From contig PQAS01000054.1 in the NCBI GenBank assembly GCA_003104905.1, forward strand, positions 1 to 64,000: a stretch of 64,000 bases of DNA. Direction: 5' to 3'. Below the pieces are notes generated by a model. The model worked only from the letters and a program-made list of their open reading frames with translations, ran no database searches and was not told where the DNA came from. Source of the stretch: Candidatus Methanoperedentaceae archaeon (GTDB taxonomy: Archaea; Halobacteriota; Methanosarcinia; Methanosarcinales; Methanoperedenaceae). Made by a program: the position numbers and the translations under genes. Positions 1-9,124 of the stretch are shown piece after piece; the stretch's first letter is position 1; the number at the start of each line of letters is the position of its first letter.

Positions 1-165
1 AGTAATATAGGAACAAGTTGTATAGCTTATAAAATTATTAAATATTGTTATAATTATTTATTTCCATTGATAATATTTAGAATCGGTGACGGAATAAGAC
101 GGCATGATAGGTGGTGACAAACAAGACATATTGTATTATTGTAGTATTTAGACCCAAAAGCTTAA

Positions 166-192
166 TATCTTAGAATCTTAACATCTAAGATA
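166..192 (+). promoter_or_regulatory. Perfect inverted repeat abutting the AbrB start codon
   Basis: TATCTTAGA (166-174) and TCTAAGATA (184-192) form a perfect 9-bp inverted repeat separated by 9 bp. The right arm ends in the A of the ATG at 192. AbrB/SpoVT antitoxins usually repress their own operon by binding such palindromes, so this is a likely autoregulatory operator. The functional reading is inference; the symmetry is seen directly. Confidence 0.6.
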
Positions 193-410
193 TGAACGAA
201 TTAGTTAAGGTATCTTCAAAGGGACTTTTAACCCTTCCCAAGTCTATTCGGGAGCAATTGAATATTAAAGTGGGCGATTATTTAGACGCAACTATTGAAA
301 CAGGGAAGGTCGTCCTTCAAAAAGTCGAGATTTTGCCAAAGAAAATCGATTGGGAAAACGAAGATAAAGTGTGGAAGGAGTACGCAGTCAAAAGTTTCGG
401 CAAGGAATAA
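192..410 (+). CDS. AbrB/SpoVT-type antitoxin (MazE-like)
   Basis: A 72-residue protein with the SpoVT/AbrB swapped-hairpin domain over about residues 4-45: V-x-S-K-G-x-x-T-L-P-K-x-I-R near the start, then a GDYLD turn. The rest is charged and probably binds and neutralises the toxin encoded 6 bp downstream. The two genes form a typical antitoxin-toxin operon. A perfect inverted repeat at the start codon suggests autoregulation. Start: the ATG at 192 has no clear Shine-Dalgarno, so a leaderless or very short-leader transcript is possible. Confidence 0.85.
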   Translation: MNELVKVSSKGLLTLPKSIREQLNIKVGDYLDATIETGKVVLQKVEILPKKIDWENEDKVWKEYAVKSFGKE

Positions 411-416
411 TACGAA

Positions 417-758
417 ATGTCACTAAAACAAGGAAGCATTGTTCTTGTTGATTTTTCCTATAGCAACTTGAAAGAAACAAAGTACAGACCTGCACTGGTA
501 ATCAGCAGTTCGGAATATAATGAACATTCCAATGACATAGTTGTATTGAGGGTAACATCCAGAGGTAGAGATAGTTCATGGGAATTAAAAATCTTAAAAA
601 TTGATATGGCAGAAGGTACTCTCGATATAGAACCAAGCTATGTAAAGGTGGACTCCATATATTCAGTCGAAAAAAATATTATAAGAAAAGTTGTTGCAAG
701 ATTAAAGGAAGAAAAAATTAAGGAAATAAGGGATAAGCTATTGGAATTGTTCTCATAG
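417..758 (+). CDS. PemK/MazF-family toxin (putative endoribonuclease)
   Basis: 113 residues starting with the MazF/PemK signature: G-x-I-V-L-V-D-F near residues 6-13, then K-x-R-P-A-L-V-I-S near 21-30, where the RP pair is characteristic of the fold. Length is normal for the family. MazF proteins cleave mRNA at short sequences; the target cannot be read from sequence. It follows the AbrB-like antitoxin after 6 bp in the same direction. The bases between its stop and purL (759-940) hold no convincing gene. Confidence 0.85.
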   Translation: MSLKQGSIVLVDFSYSNLKETKYRPALVISSSEYNEHSNDIVVLRVTSRGRDSSWELKILKIDMAEGTLDIEPSYVKVDSIYSVEKNIIRKVVARLKEEKIKEIRDKLLELFS

Positions 759-940
759 TCTGATAGATGTATGAGAGTAAGGTATGCGCTTATTTTGCCC
801 GAAAACGATTAAATGAAATTGGGATTGCATTATAATAAAGGAGGACATCAGTTTGGTATCCATGGGTCAAGATCGCTTTAATTTAGCAATAAATATCTTA
901 TCTGAAACGAATTTTTCAAATCTGCTACCTTTTATAGCGC

Positions 941-3871
941 CTACCACCTCAACGTCCTCTGCCACGCATCCTTGAGCACATCGATCCCCGTGCTCAGCAC
1001 CACCTTTTCGCCATCCATCACAGTGAAATTTAACTGCGGCGTTACCACACCAACATCCGCGAACACATTCCCCTTCATAAGCGCCTCGAATCTTTTAACA
1101 TTCTCAGGCTTCACGGTGACTACGAACCTGCTCTGGGATTCTGAAAATAATATGATATCAGCGCGCTTTATATTATCAACCGGAACCTTTGTGAGCTCGA
1201 TGGTCATGCCAAGCTCTCCCGAAAACGCGCTCTCAGCAAGTGCTACCCCAAGACCGCCGTCAGAGCAGTCATGGCAGGAGGCCACCACTCCTTCCCGGAT
1301 GGCTTTTTCAAGTGCTATATACAATTTTCTCGCAGAAGCTGCATTCACCCTGGGAACATCGTTGCCGATATATCCGAGAGAGGCAAAATATTCCGAAGCT
1401 CCAAGCTCGTCTTTTGTCATTCCAAGGACGTAAACCCGGTCTTCAGGGTGCTTGACGTCCATTGTCACTGCTTTTCTCACATCATCAATTTTGCCTATGG
1501 TTGAAAAAAGAAGAGTTGGCGGGATGGATATCTTCCTGCCCCCGATCTGGTAATCGTTCTTCATACTGTCCTTTCCGGAAATGCAGGGGACGCCATATGC
1601 TTTTGTATAATCATATAAAGCCATGTTGGCTCTTACCAGCTGTGCGAGCTTATATTCACCATCCGGTGTTTTTTCTGATTTTTCAGGGTCGCACCAGCAG
1701 AAATTATCAAGACCTGCAAGATGATCGAATGAGCCGCCCACACAGATATGGTTCCTTACTGCCTCATCGATGGCGCAGGCTGTCATGTGGTAAGTATCTA
1801 TATCCCCGTATCTGGGGCAGATGCCATTGGCCACTACCACGCCTTCCATGCTGTCAAGCAGCGGCCGGACAACTGCAGCGTCACTGGGACCGTCTCCTGT
1901 GAGCGGTTTAATTACAGAGCCCGCCTGGACTTCATGATCATACTGCCGGATAACATATTCTTTGGAACATATATTCAGGCGCGAGAGAAGCTTCTTCAGC
2001 ACCGCGCCCAGATCCACTATCCCCAGGACGGGCTCCTCGAACCTGCGATGTATCCACCGCGCATTCAGTTTCATGGCCGGAAGACCATTATGCATGAATT
2101 CCATATCCAGGTACGCCACATTCTTATCGCCGTACTTTACATGGAATTTTCCTGAATCCGTAAAGGTTCCGATAACGGTGGCCTCAACATCTCGAGCTTT
2201 GGCATGATCCAGGAATTCTTTTATCTTTTCCGGGGAAACAGCAAGGGTCATTCTCTCCTGGGACTCGGAAAGAAGGATCTCCCAGGGGTCAAGCCCTGGA
2301 TATTTCAAGGGGCATTTGTCAAGTTCTATCAGACATCCTCCTGATAACTGCGCCATCTCACCGACAGATGATGAAAGACCCCCTGCGCCGTCATCGGTAA
2401 TAGATTCATATAATCCACTGTCGCGTGCCTCAAGAAGGAAATCAAGCATCTTCTTCTGGGTTATGGGATCCCCGATCTGTACCGCTGTCACGGGAGAATC
2501 CTCGTCAAGCTGAAGAGATGAGAATGTGGCTCCGTGGATGCCGTCTTTGCCTATGCGCCCCCCGGTCATCACTATGAGATCGCCATTGTGGATCTCCTTT
2601 AAATGGGATGGTTTTCCATTGATCATTGAAGGCATTATCCCGCCTGTTCCGCAATATACCAGGGGTTTTCCGAGATAACGCTCGTCAAAAACGATGCATC
2701 CGTTCACTGTTGGGATGCCGCTTTTATTCCCGCCGTGCTCTACCCCGCGCCTCACACCTTCGAATATCCTCCTGGGATGAAGAAGCCGCGGCGGAAGTTC
2801 TTTATCATAGAATGGTGACGCAAAACAAAATACATCCGTGTTAAATATCAACCGGGCACCGATGCCTGTTCCGAGCGGGTCGCGGTTCACGCCCACAATA
2901 CCTGTTATGGCGCCGCCATAAGGATCAAGGGCTGAGGGAGTATTATGCGTTTCAACCTTCATCACAAGATTGTGATCCCTGTTGAATTTAATAACGCCCG
3001 CATTATCAGTAAAAACAGACACCAGCCAGGGTTTATTTATTTCTTTTGTTGCACGCTTTATATAAGTTTTAAAAAGCGAGTTTATCATATAGCTTCCTTT
3101 ATCGTCCCAATATGTTATCTGGCTATTGAAAATCTTGTGTTTGCAGTGCTCGGACCAGGTCTGTGCGAGAACTTCAATTTCCACATCGGTGGGCAATGAA
3201 AGACCATATTCTTCCCTGGCATTCCTTACTTCATCTTTGTTAAAATATTCCCGGAGGACTCTCATTTCCGAAACGTTTAAAGCAAGAAGTCTTTGCAGGC
3301 TTAATTCCTTTAATTTTTTGTCACTGACATTAAGGTCAAGTTCAAGGACAGAAGGTGTGTGTTTTCCTTTGACAACAGGAAGGGGTAAATGTATTCCTTT
3401 TTCCTTATCCCAATTTCCCACATTTATGATCTCCCAGCGTTCAATAAGCCCGTTCGCCAGAAGTCCTGATGCTATCAGATCGGCGTCATCCTGTTTGATA
3501 TTTCCTTTAATCAAATATTGTCTTGAAAAATACACTCCCTTTACAGGTATTCCCAATATTTCTTCTGATGCCTTTCTTGCTGTCCCACCCACATTATCGG
3601 TAACTCCGGGCTTAAAGCCCACTTCTATCAACCATGAGAAATCCTGCGCAAGGGGTTTATCGGAAAAAACCTGTATTACAGGGTCAGCGAACAATTTTTC
3701 GCCAAGGGCAATGGCCTGCTCTCTGGAAATGCCAGCATCGATGGTATAAACATCAATGGTCCTGACAGTATCAACATTTATATGAAGGTCTTCTGATATT
3801 CTCTTCTTGATCCCTTCCCCCAGCGCATCCTTCATTCCATTTTTGAATCCTACTTCAATTCTTCTGGCCAT
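941..3871 (-). CDS. purL: Phosphoribosylformylglycinamidine synthase, PurS-PurL fusion with two PurS-like modules
   Basis: Converts FGAR to FGAM in purine synthesis using ammonia from PurQ. The catalytic PurL part carries SEHCKHK, KVETHNTPS, ITDDGAGG and a C-terminal HDCSDGG motif. Ahead of it lie two consecutive PurS-like segments of roughly 75 residues each (starting near the M-A-R-R start and at W-L-I-E-V-G-F), so subunits that are separate elsewhere are fused and doubled. Length 976 aa, against about 720-740 for a stand-alone small PurL. Start: the ATG at 3871 follows GGAG by 4 bases and opens directly on the first PurS strand; an in-frame start at 3976 would add 35 residues unlike the family. 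purQ is not in the window; purF is at 52.5 kb. Confidence 0.93.
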   Translation of the reverse strand: MARRIEVGFKNGMKDALGEGIKKRISEDLHINVDTVRTIDVYTIDAGISREQAIALGEKLFADPVIQVFSDKPLAQDFSWLIEVGFKPGVTDNVGGTARKASEEILGIPVKGVYFSRQYLIKGNIKQDDADLIASGLLANGLIERWEIINVGNWDKEKGIHLPLPVVKGKHTPSVLELDLNVSDKKLKELSLQRLLALNVSEMRVLREYFNKDEVRNAREEYGLSLPTDVEIEVLAQTWSEHCKHKIFNSQITYWDDKGSYMINSLFKTYIKRATKEINKPWLVSVFTDNAGVIKFNRDHNLVMKVETHNTPSALDPYGGAITGIVGVNRDPLGTGIGARLIFNTDVFCFASPFYDKELPPRLLHPRRIFEGVRRGVEHGGNKSGIPTVNGCIVFDERYLGKPLVYCGTGGIMPSMINGKPSHLKEIHNGDLIVMTGGRIGKDGIHGATFSSLQLDEDSPVTAVQIGDPITQKKMLDFLLEARDSGLYESITDDGAGGLSSSVGEMAQLSGGCLIELDKCPLKYPGLDPWEILLSESQERMTLAVSPEKIKEFLDHAKARDVEATVIGTFTDSGKFHVKYGDKNVAYLDMEFMHNGLPAMKLNARWIHRRFEEPVLGIVDLGAVLKKLLSRLNICSKEYVIRQYDHEVQAGSVIKPLTGDGPSDAAVVRPLLDSMEGVVVANGICPRYGDIDTYHMTACAIDEAVRNHICVGGSFDHLAGLDNFCWCDPEKSEKTPDGEYKLAQLVRANMALYDYTKAYGVPCISGKDSMKNDYQIGGRKISIPPTLLFSTIGKIDDVRKAVTMDVKHPEDRVYVLGMTKDELGASEYFASLGYIGNDVPRVNAASARKLYIALEKAIREGVVASCHDCSDGGLGVALAESAFSGELGMTIELTKVPVDNIKRADIILFSESQSRFVVTVKPENVKRFEALMKGNVFADVGVVTPQLNFTVMDGEKVVLSTGIDVLKDAWQRTLRW

Positions 3872-4032
3872 TATTCTCCGATTTTCAAAAACACAATTAC
3901 TATTTTCATGCCAATCCGACAAGTTTGTTTTGTTTCTATTTATTATTTGTCTATCCCTAAAACGCAGACTCGACAACTGTTTTTCCTGGATTGGACTCTA
4001 CTTTAGTAATTTCATTACATGATAACAATAAG

Positions 4033-4071
4033 AATCATTATTATTATTTATTAAGAGCGATATATTTATAA
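4033..4071 (+). promoter_or_regulatory. Upstream element shared with the DUF5371 paralogue at 49.3 kb
   Basis: The block AATCATTATTATTATT followed by a GCGATATATTTATA stretch is repeated, nearly base for base, at 49193-49230 ahead of the paralogous gene. In both places it ends about 70 bp before the ATG. The GCGATAYATTTA half looks like BRE plus TATA box; the AAT(C/G)ATTATTATTATT half is a candidate operator. Shared control is inference. Confidence 0.5.
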
Positions 4072-4139
4072 GATTTCGGGGTGATGTTATATCAGCATAA
4101 ATAATATTATATATATTATCTTTGTGCCAGGATATAATT

Positions 4140-4592
4140 ATGAAATATGTGCATGTTCAATCAGTACTTCCACAGGAAGATGTAATCACTTTGAAAGAAA
4201 AGTCCGGAAAATCTTCGATCAAAGATGCCATTGCCAAGGCAGTGCGTTATTATTTAAAAAGTGATCTGGTTAACAAAAATGACGAAAGAAATGCAGAAGC
4301 ACTTATTTCCCTTGGAATGAACAAAAATGCTGCAATGGCTTTGACCTTTCTTCAAAATATGAATTCTGTTACCTCGGTTGAACTTGAAAGAGGAGCCATG
4401 TTGCGTCAACCTGAAGTTAGCATTGTAATGAAGCTTTTAAGAGAAAGAGACTGGATAAATGAAAGGGAAGTGAAGAAGGCCGGGAAAGGAAGACCAAATA
4501 AGATATATTCACTCAAGGTCAGGTTTAATGATATTATCGCCCAGCTTGAAAAACAGCAAAAGAAAGCTGTTGATGAGGCAATGAAATCTTAA
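4140..4592 (+). CDS. DUF5371-type N-terminus fused to a winged-helix-like domain; putative transcriptional regulator
   Basis: 150 residues. The first ~48 residues (KYVHVQSVLPQED, then K-E-A-type helices) are nearly identical to the whole 49-aa protein at 49302, a ribbon-helix-helix-like module of the DUF5371 type known from Methanosarcinales. Residues ~55-140 form a winged-helix-like domain with a helix set around SVTSVELERG and a wing at GKGRPNKIYSL, typical of archaeal MarR/TrmB-like regulators. Start: ATG at 4140, because the paralogue begins at the same residue and the preceding CAGGATAT is conserved; an upstream start at 4122 adds only six residues. The target is unknown. The stop overlaps the stop of queD on the other strand by 4 bp. 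Confidence 0.6.
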   Translation: MKYVHVQSVLPQEDVITLKEKSGKSSIKDAIAKAVRYYLKSDLVNKNDERNAEALISLGMNKNAAMALTFLQNMNSVTSVELERGAMLRQPEVSIVMKLLRERDWINEREVKKAGKGRPNKIYSLKVRFNDIIAQLEKQQKKAVDEAMKS

Positions 4593-5074
4593 ACATTTGA
4601 TTTTATCTCATGCTCGCAGCCTGCGCCCTGACCTATTCCTTCATCCACACGTACATGTATTTTCGTAATGTTATCCGCTTTGCCCAGGTCCTTTGCTAAA
4701 TTTGATGAGAAATATTTGCAAAGGTCCTCTGCGCTTACGGATTTTGTGGGCAGAAACATAATATCTTCAAGAGGCAGGACATATTTCTTTTTGCTTTCGA
4801 TTATCTCTATTGACACGCTGTCATTTTTAGTTATCAGAAGGTGCGGGTCTTTTTCAGCTATCAGGACCCTGTGGTCAAGCTTATCACAGATCCTGTTTAC
4901 TATCCCTTTTACCGTCTCGAAATCAATAATAAATTCACCTTTCTGTTCTCCTTCTATCCGTACGCTGACTGCATATGTATGACCGTGAAGGCATCCGCAT
5001 TTAGGATGATTCGGGATGAAATGGCACGCAGAAAATCTCAGTTTTGCCATCCAGCCGTCTATTTCAATGAACAT
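4589..5074 (-). CDS. queD: 6-pyruvoyltetrahydropterin synthase / QueD family protein
   Basis: 161 residues with the PTPS/QueD zinc site: H18 in SACHF and H30/H32 in LHGH. C26, four residues before the HGH, aligns with the catalytic Cys of QueD (KCGxLHGH). It ends in V-D-E-G plus AGCE, where the family has its catalytic Glu region. In archaea such enzymes make 6-carboxy-tetrahydropterin for preQ0/archaeosine, or feed pterin synthesis; no neighbour decides between them. It is about 40 residues longer than E. coli QueD, with an insertion around residues 75-105. Monocistronic as far as visible. Confidence 0.85.
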   Translation of the reverse strand: MFIEIDGWMAKLRFSACHFIPNHPKCGCLHGHTYAVSVRIEGEQKGEFIIDFETVKGIVNRICDKLDHRVLIAEKDPHLLITKNDSVSIEIIESKKKYVLPLEDIMFLPTKSVSAEDLCKYFSSNLAKDLGKADNITKIHVRVDEGIGQGAGCEHEIKSNV

Positions 5075-5156
5075 GTGTTTTCCTAATTACTCGCGTTAGT
5101 ATAACCTTTTTGTAGGATGACTAAATTTAATATTCGTTGAACTCATCAGTTAATAT

Positions 5157-6410
5157 ATGGAAAGTCCGGAATCGCTATTTGGCGGGACAGGTGACGGCCT
5201 TTGCATCCTGTGCCGCGGTTCAAAATTATTATGCGGCAAACAGAGGTGTCCGGTCCTGGTCAAATTCTATTCAAATGTAAGGGTTAAACCCCTCACAGAC
5301 AGCCTTAATATTGATGGTTCATCTCCGCCTGGTGTTTTTGTGGGAAGGATAGGCTACCCGTATGTTTCAGTAGGGCCTCTCATTCCGCCAACACACGGGG
5401 ATACAACCCTTCTTGATACTCCGGAAATGTGGATCGGAAAGAGTATTGATGAAATTGTGGATTTTCGCTCTCAGCTTGTGCGGGGAAAACATCTTGTCCA
5501 TATAAGAGACCTTGACAGCAGCCGCATAGTAGAGGCTACAAGGGAAATGGCGCTATGTGCATCCCCGATCGATGTAGAAGCTGAATTCTTAAAAAAACCG
5601 CATGCAAGGCTTGTACTGGATGATGAAGTCCAGCCTTTTGGCCCCACAGCCCCCCTTAAAAAGATAGATGTCGGGAACACTAGATTTGACCAGGGGATGG
5701 AGAAAGCATATAATGATACGGATCTGAAGGCAAAAGATGCTGTACTTGAGCTTTATAAAAAAGAAACACTTATTTCAAGCATCCAGAAAGCATTTTCCGT
5801 GGGGGCGTTCGGGGAAGGAAAAGCGCGCCGTTTTGTTCCCACAAGGTGGAGCATAACGGCTGTTGACAGCATGATCGGTGCAAATCTTATGGATAAGATG
5901 AAAGATTTCCCTATTATAAATGAATTTCTTGTTTTTGAGTCATGGCAGCTTGATAACAGGTTCGTTGTGATAATGATGCCCCGTGCCTGGAGTTATGAAC
6001 TTATTGAGGCATGGTACCCGAATACAGTATGGAACCCATTCGGGAAAGATATAGCTATCATGTCTTCCTCCGAGGGTTATGAAGGAAGGACCACGTATGC
6101 GGAAATCGGGGGATGTTATTATGCTGCAAGGCTTGCTGTGAATGAATATCTGGTGAAGGAGAAAAGGCAGGCGCGGGTGGTGATACTCAGGGAAGCGCAT
6201 CCCGGATATATCATGCCGGTAGGGGTGTGGAATGTAAGGGAAAATGTTCGGGCAGCTCTTTTAGCTCCGCCCGGGAAGTTCTCATCTCTTGATGAGGCAT
6301 TCCAATATATTTCTACAAGGCTTGTTATCCCGAAAGCGCGGTGGATCAAGGAGAGTACGATCTTGAAAAATACGTTATACCAGAGAGGACTTGAGGATTT
6401 CTTCAAATAA
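5157..6410 (+). CDS. nreA: NreA-type archaeal DNA repair protein with C-terminal PIP box
   Basis: 417 residues matching the archaeal Nre family (DUF650/DUF651). A zinc-binding cluster of four Cys sits at residues ~16-31 (CxxC, then CxxxxC). A long conserved core follows (FVGRIGYP near 62, GKxRRFVPTRWSITAVD near 222). The last residues read QRGLEDFF, a canonical PCNA-interacting (PIP) box. Nre proteins act in repair of DNA damage through PCNA in haloarchaea. The next gene, a radical SAM protein, starts 2 bp after the stop, so the two are probably cotranscribed. Confidence 0.9.
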   Translation: MESPESLFGGTGDGLCILCRGSKLLCGKQRCPVLVKFYSNVRVKPLTDSLNIDGSSPPGVFVGRIGYPYVSVGPLIPPTHGDTTLLDTPEMWIGKSIDEIVDFRSQLVRGKHLVHIRDLDSSRIVEATREMALCASPIDVEAEFLKKPHARLVLDDEVQPFGPTAPLKKIDVGNTRFDQGMEKAYNDTDLKAKDAVLELYKKETLISSIQKAFSVGAFGEGKARRFVPTRWSITAVDSMIGANLMDKMKDFPIINEFLVFESWQLDNRFVVIMMPRAWSYELIEAWYPNTVWNPFGKDIAIMSSSEGYEGRTTYAEIGGCYYAARLAVNEYLVKEKRQARVVILREAHPGYIMPVGVWNVRENVRAALLAPPGKFSSLDEAFQYISTRLVIPKARWIKESTILKNTLYQRGLEDFFK

Positions 6411-6412
6411 AG

Positions 6413-7225
6413 ATGGAACATCAAATGATAAAGGAAATATTAGTAAAAATGGCTCTTTCGCCCTCAAAACTTCCCGGGCTGGACTATGCCCTCAATCCCT
6501 ACAGGGGATGTGAACATGCCTGTATCTATTGTTATGCGCCATCGGTAATTCACTGGGATAAGGGGAAATGGGGTGAGCTTGTAGAGGTAAAAGTGAATCT
6601 GCCGCGAATTCTTTCAAAAGAACTAAAGGTAAAGAAAAAAGGTGTTGTAGGACTCTCAACGGTGACAGACCCATATCATCCCGCAGAAAAGAAATATGAG
6701 ATAACGCGCAGGTGCCTTGAGCTTTTGTTAATGCATGACTTCCCGGTATGCATCCAGACAAAATCGTCTCTTGTTTTGAGGGATATGGATTTGCTAAAAA
6801 AATTCTCAAATATTGAGGTAGGTATGACCCTTACAACCCATGATGAGAGTGTGAGGGAAAAACTGGAACCTGGCGCATCAAGTGTGGCGCAGAGGTTGAA
6901 TGCACTTTTGGAACTTTCGAAGAACGGGATTAGAACATGGATCTTCATAGGGCCTGTGATTCCGTATATAACCTATGGTGAAGCTCTGATCGATGCTATC
7001 ACACCTGCCAAACCGGAGTATGTGCTTGTGGACAAACTGAGGCTCAAAGAGGGAATCCAGAATAATGTCATGGGATTCATTGGGGAGATTTATCCGCATT
7101 TGAAAGAGAAATATAATGAAATATTTTGTGGAAATGAAGATTTCTATAAGGGATTTTTTGAGAACATCAAAAAGAAGTGCGATAAGAATGGGTTGAAATG
7201 TGAAATAAGTAAGTTAAATGAATGA
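6413..7225 (+). CDS. Radical SAM protein, SplB-like (COG1533) family
   Basis: 270 residues. The radical SAM cluster motif is C33-x3-C37-x2-C40 (CEHACIYC), preceded by NPYRGCEH as in the spore photoproduct lyase-like family. That family includes SplB, which reverses a UV lesion, but most archaeal members are uncharacterised. The gene starts 2 bp after nreA, so a role in DNA repair is suggested by context only. Start: ATG at 6413; a second in-frame ATG three codons later is equally possible. It converges on the surface protein gene with a 27-bp gap. Confidence 0.8.
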   Translation: MEHQMIKEILVKMALSPSKLPGLDYALNPYRGCEHACIYCYAPSVIHWDKGKWGELVEVKVNLPRILSKELKVKKKGVVGLSTVTDPYHPAEKKYEITRRCLELLLMHDFPVCIQTKSSLVLRDMDLLKKFSNIEVGMTLTTHDESVREKLEPGASSVAQRLNALLELSKNGIRTWIFIGPVIPYITYGEALIDAITPAKPEYVLVDKLRLKEGIQNNVMGFIGEIYPHLKEKYNEIFCGNEDFYKGFFENIKKKCDKNGLKCEISKLNE

Positions 7226-7252
7226 AAAAAAAATTTTATTTGAAAGTCTTGC

Positions 7253-8881
7253 TTATTTACGCAGGAACACCGCCGTAGATATCAATATAATGATACCAAA
7301 TATAATATCAAATCCAGGAGTTGCCGGAGTGGATTCTGATGAAGCTGTTTGTGAGGTGGTTGATGGTGTTGCCTGTACTTCAGGAATATTTGGTGTCAGG
7401 GTTGGAGTCGATGAATTTTTTGTTGGGTCAATAAGGGTGATGTAGGGACGTTCTGATTCTATTGACGAGCGTGTCATTCCCCTGTAATCTACACCTGTAT
7501 ACTTGGCCACTGCAGCGGGCAGTTCAATATCATCCCATGTATTCATCCTGATGATATAACTGAATCCTGCAGGAGTATTTAATTCCAAAAATGTCGATTC
7601 AAGGGATGTTGAACCGCTAACAAGGCTAACACTCTCAGGAAGGAAATCCATGGCTTCTATCTTCGTGGGTATATTTCCAATATTTTTAATGCTCACGGTC
7701 ACTGTTACATCTTCACTGATATTTGCAATTTTTTTATCCGCGGTCTTGTTAATGATTATTTTTGGGCCATTTACTATAATATCAGGTTCATCAGAGGAAA
7801 TGTTATATTGTCTTCCATTTACTGTGAAACCGGCTGTTGCAGCGGGAATTGTAAAACCTGTGAGGCTTGTTTCCAGTGGTTTTATGGAATATCCCACATC
7901 TTTCCACTCACCAGGATGCAGGACTGGAATATTCCAGAATAAAGGTGTATCGGATTTTAACTCAAAATTTGGATTGATGCTGTCCGTCAGGATGATATCA
8001 TTCATATCGAACAAACCATTATTTCCGATGGTTAACCTGACCATTATAATATCATTGAGATATATGCGGGTCTTTACGGATTTGCTGACCGTGAAAAAAT
8101 CCTGTTTAATGGCGACGATTATTGAAGTCTTTCCCGTGGATTTGTATTCTATGTTTTTAACGTCAAAGCTCTTAGTGTCTACAGTTAAGTTATATGATTT
8201 TTGATCGAGCAGGTCTGGAACTAAAAGTACCACTTCAAAACTTTTGGTTTCACCCTTATTCAATTCCATGTAAACCTGATGGAGCTGATCTGTAGTGCCT
8301 CCCCTTAGTTTTAATCCATCTATGTTAAATGTGACATCCACATTCCTGGCTACAGCATATCCGTTGTTTGTCACATCAACCTTGGCTGTGATGACCTGGG
8401 AACTGCTTGAAGTATATGTTGTTTTATCAGTCGAAACAGTTACATCAAGTTTAGGCTTTCCTCTCAATGCGATCCCAACATTTGCCCAAGGATTATAATA
8501 TTCCTGTACCCAATCCTTTGAAGTGCCCAAAAGAAAACCCGTTCCTGATATCATGACCTCATAATCAGGGTCTATGTCTGAGCCACCTTGCATTGTCAAT
8601 AGTACTTCTCTCTGGAAGTTCCCATCCTTAAATACCTCAAGATATACCATGGGATCTACGGGAGTCTCAGGGACTATTTCTCCTTTACCGTTTTTATAAC
8701 CTTGAGCAGGAGATGAAAATTCCATTGCTTTTACCATATATGGCCCGTTAGTGAGAGTGTTTCCCCTGTAAAGAGTACCTTCAACCGCAGGCGCCCACTC
8801 AATTTCATTTGCAAGGAAAGCGGCTGCAGGGATGGAACTGGTATAAAGGAAAACTAATATTATTATTGTGAAATTCTTCAT
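7253..8881 (-). CDS. Secreted surface protein with CARDB/DUF11-like repeats and PGF-CTERM-like tail
   Basis: 542 residues. An N-terminal signal peptide (about 1-20) leads to an extracellular part of beta-rich repeats. The S-layer-like stretches are around 145-260, 265-370 and 385-480, with wording such as NIGNIPTK typical of CARDB/DUF11 modules. A Thr/Ser/Pro-rich spacer (~490-515) precedes TPGF, a hydrophobic helix and RK, the archaeosortase-type PGF-CTERM layout that anchors proteins to the archaeal surface. Numerous N-x-S/T sequons are compatible with glycosylation. Substrate or partner unknown. It has its own promoter region at 8882-8950. Confidence 0.75.
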   Translation of the reverse strand: MKNFTIIILVFLYTSSIPAAAFLANEIEWAPAVEGTLYRGNTLTNGPYMVKAMEFSSPAQGYKNGKGEIVPETPVDPMVYLEVFKDGNFQREVLLTMQGGSDIDPDYEVMISGTGFLLGTSKDWVQEYYNPWANVGIALRGKPKLDVTVSTDKTTYTSSSSQVITAKVDVTNNGYAVARNVDVTFNIDGLKLRGGTTDQLHQVYMELNKGETKSFEVVLLVPDLLDQKSYNLTVDTKSFDVKNIEYKSTGKTSIIVAIKQDFFTVSKSVKTRIYLNDIIMVRLTIGNNGLFDMNDIILTDSINPNFELKSDTPLFWNIPVLHPGEWKDVGYSIKPLETSLTGFTIPAATAGFTVNGRQYNISSDEPDIIVNGPKIIINKTADKKIANISEDVTVTVSIKNIGNIPTKIEAMDFLPESVSLVSGSTSLESTFLELNTPAGFSYIIRMNTWDDIELPAAVAKYTGVDYRGMTRSSIESERPYITLIDPTKNSSTPTLTPNIPEVQATPSTTSQTASSESTPATPGFDIIFGIIILISTAVFLRK

Positions 8882-8971
8882 ATTATTATTATGATAATGT
8901 AATCAAGATAAATAGTTTACTATGTCAAATCAAGAAAATTTGCATTTTAATTTTTTTTCCAAGTTCAAAAT

Positions 8972-8987
8972 ATCATCATTTGATGAT
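8972..8987. repeat. Inverted repeat ATCATCA-TT-TGATGAT upstream of the zinc-ribbon pair
   Basis: A perfect 7-bp inverted repeat with a 2-base centre, about 140 bp ahead of the first zinc-ribbon gene and roughly 90 bp ahead of the divergent surface-protein gene. It could be an operator or a short hairpin. The rest of 8882-9124 is AT-rich promoter-like sequence without an ORF. Confidence 0.35.
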
Positions 8988-9124
8988 TTTGGGAAAGATA
9001 TATATTCCAGAATGTCCAAGTTAGAGTTAATCGGTTGGCTTATTGGGCAACTATTGGGTGAATAAAACCATCTAAGGCTGTTTTTTTTAGGTTAATTGGT
9101 TTATAAAATAAAGGAAATAAATAA

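Noticed and set aside
853-975. A 40-codon ORF (TTG at 853) with a strong GGAGG ribosome binding site
   Set aside because: The protein resembles nothing recognisable, its end runs into the 3' part of purL on the other strand, and the start is TTG. Could be a gene remnant; not supported enough to call.
972-3749. Several plus-strand ORFs of 70-200 codons opposite purL
   Set aside because: They are antisense shadows of a gene with full family motifs and show no domain, start signal or composition of their own.
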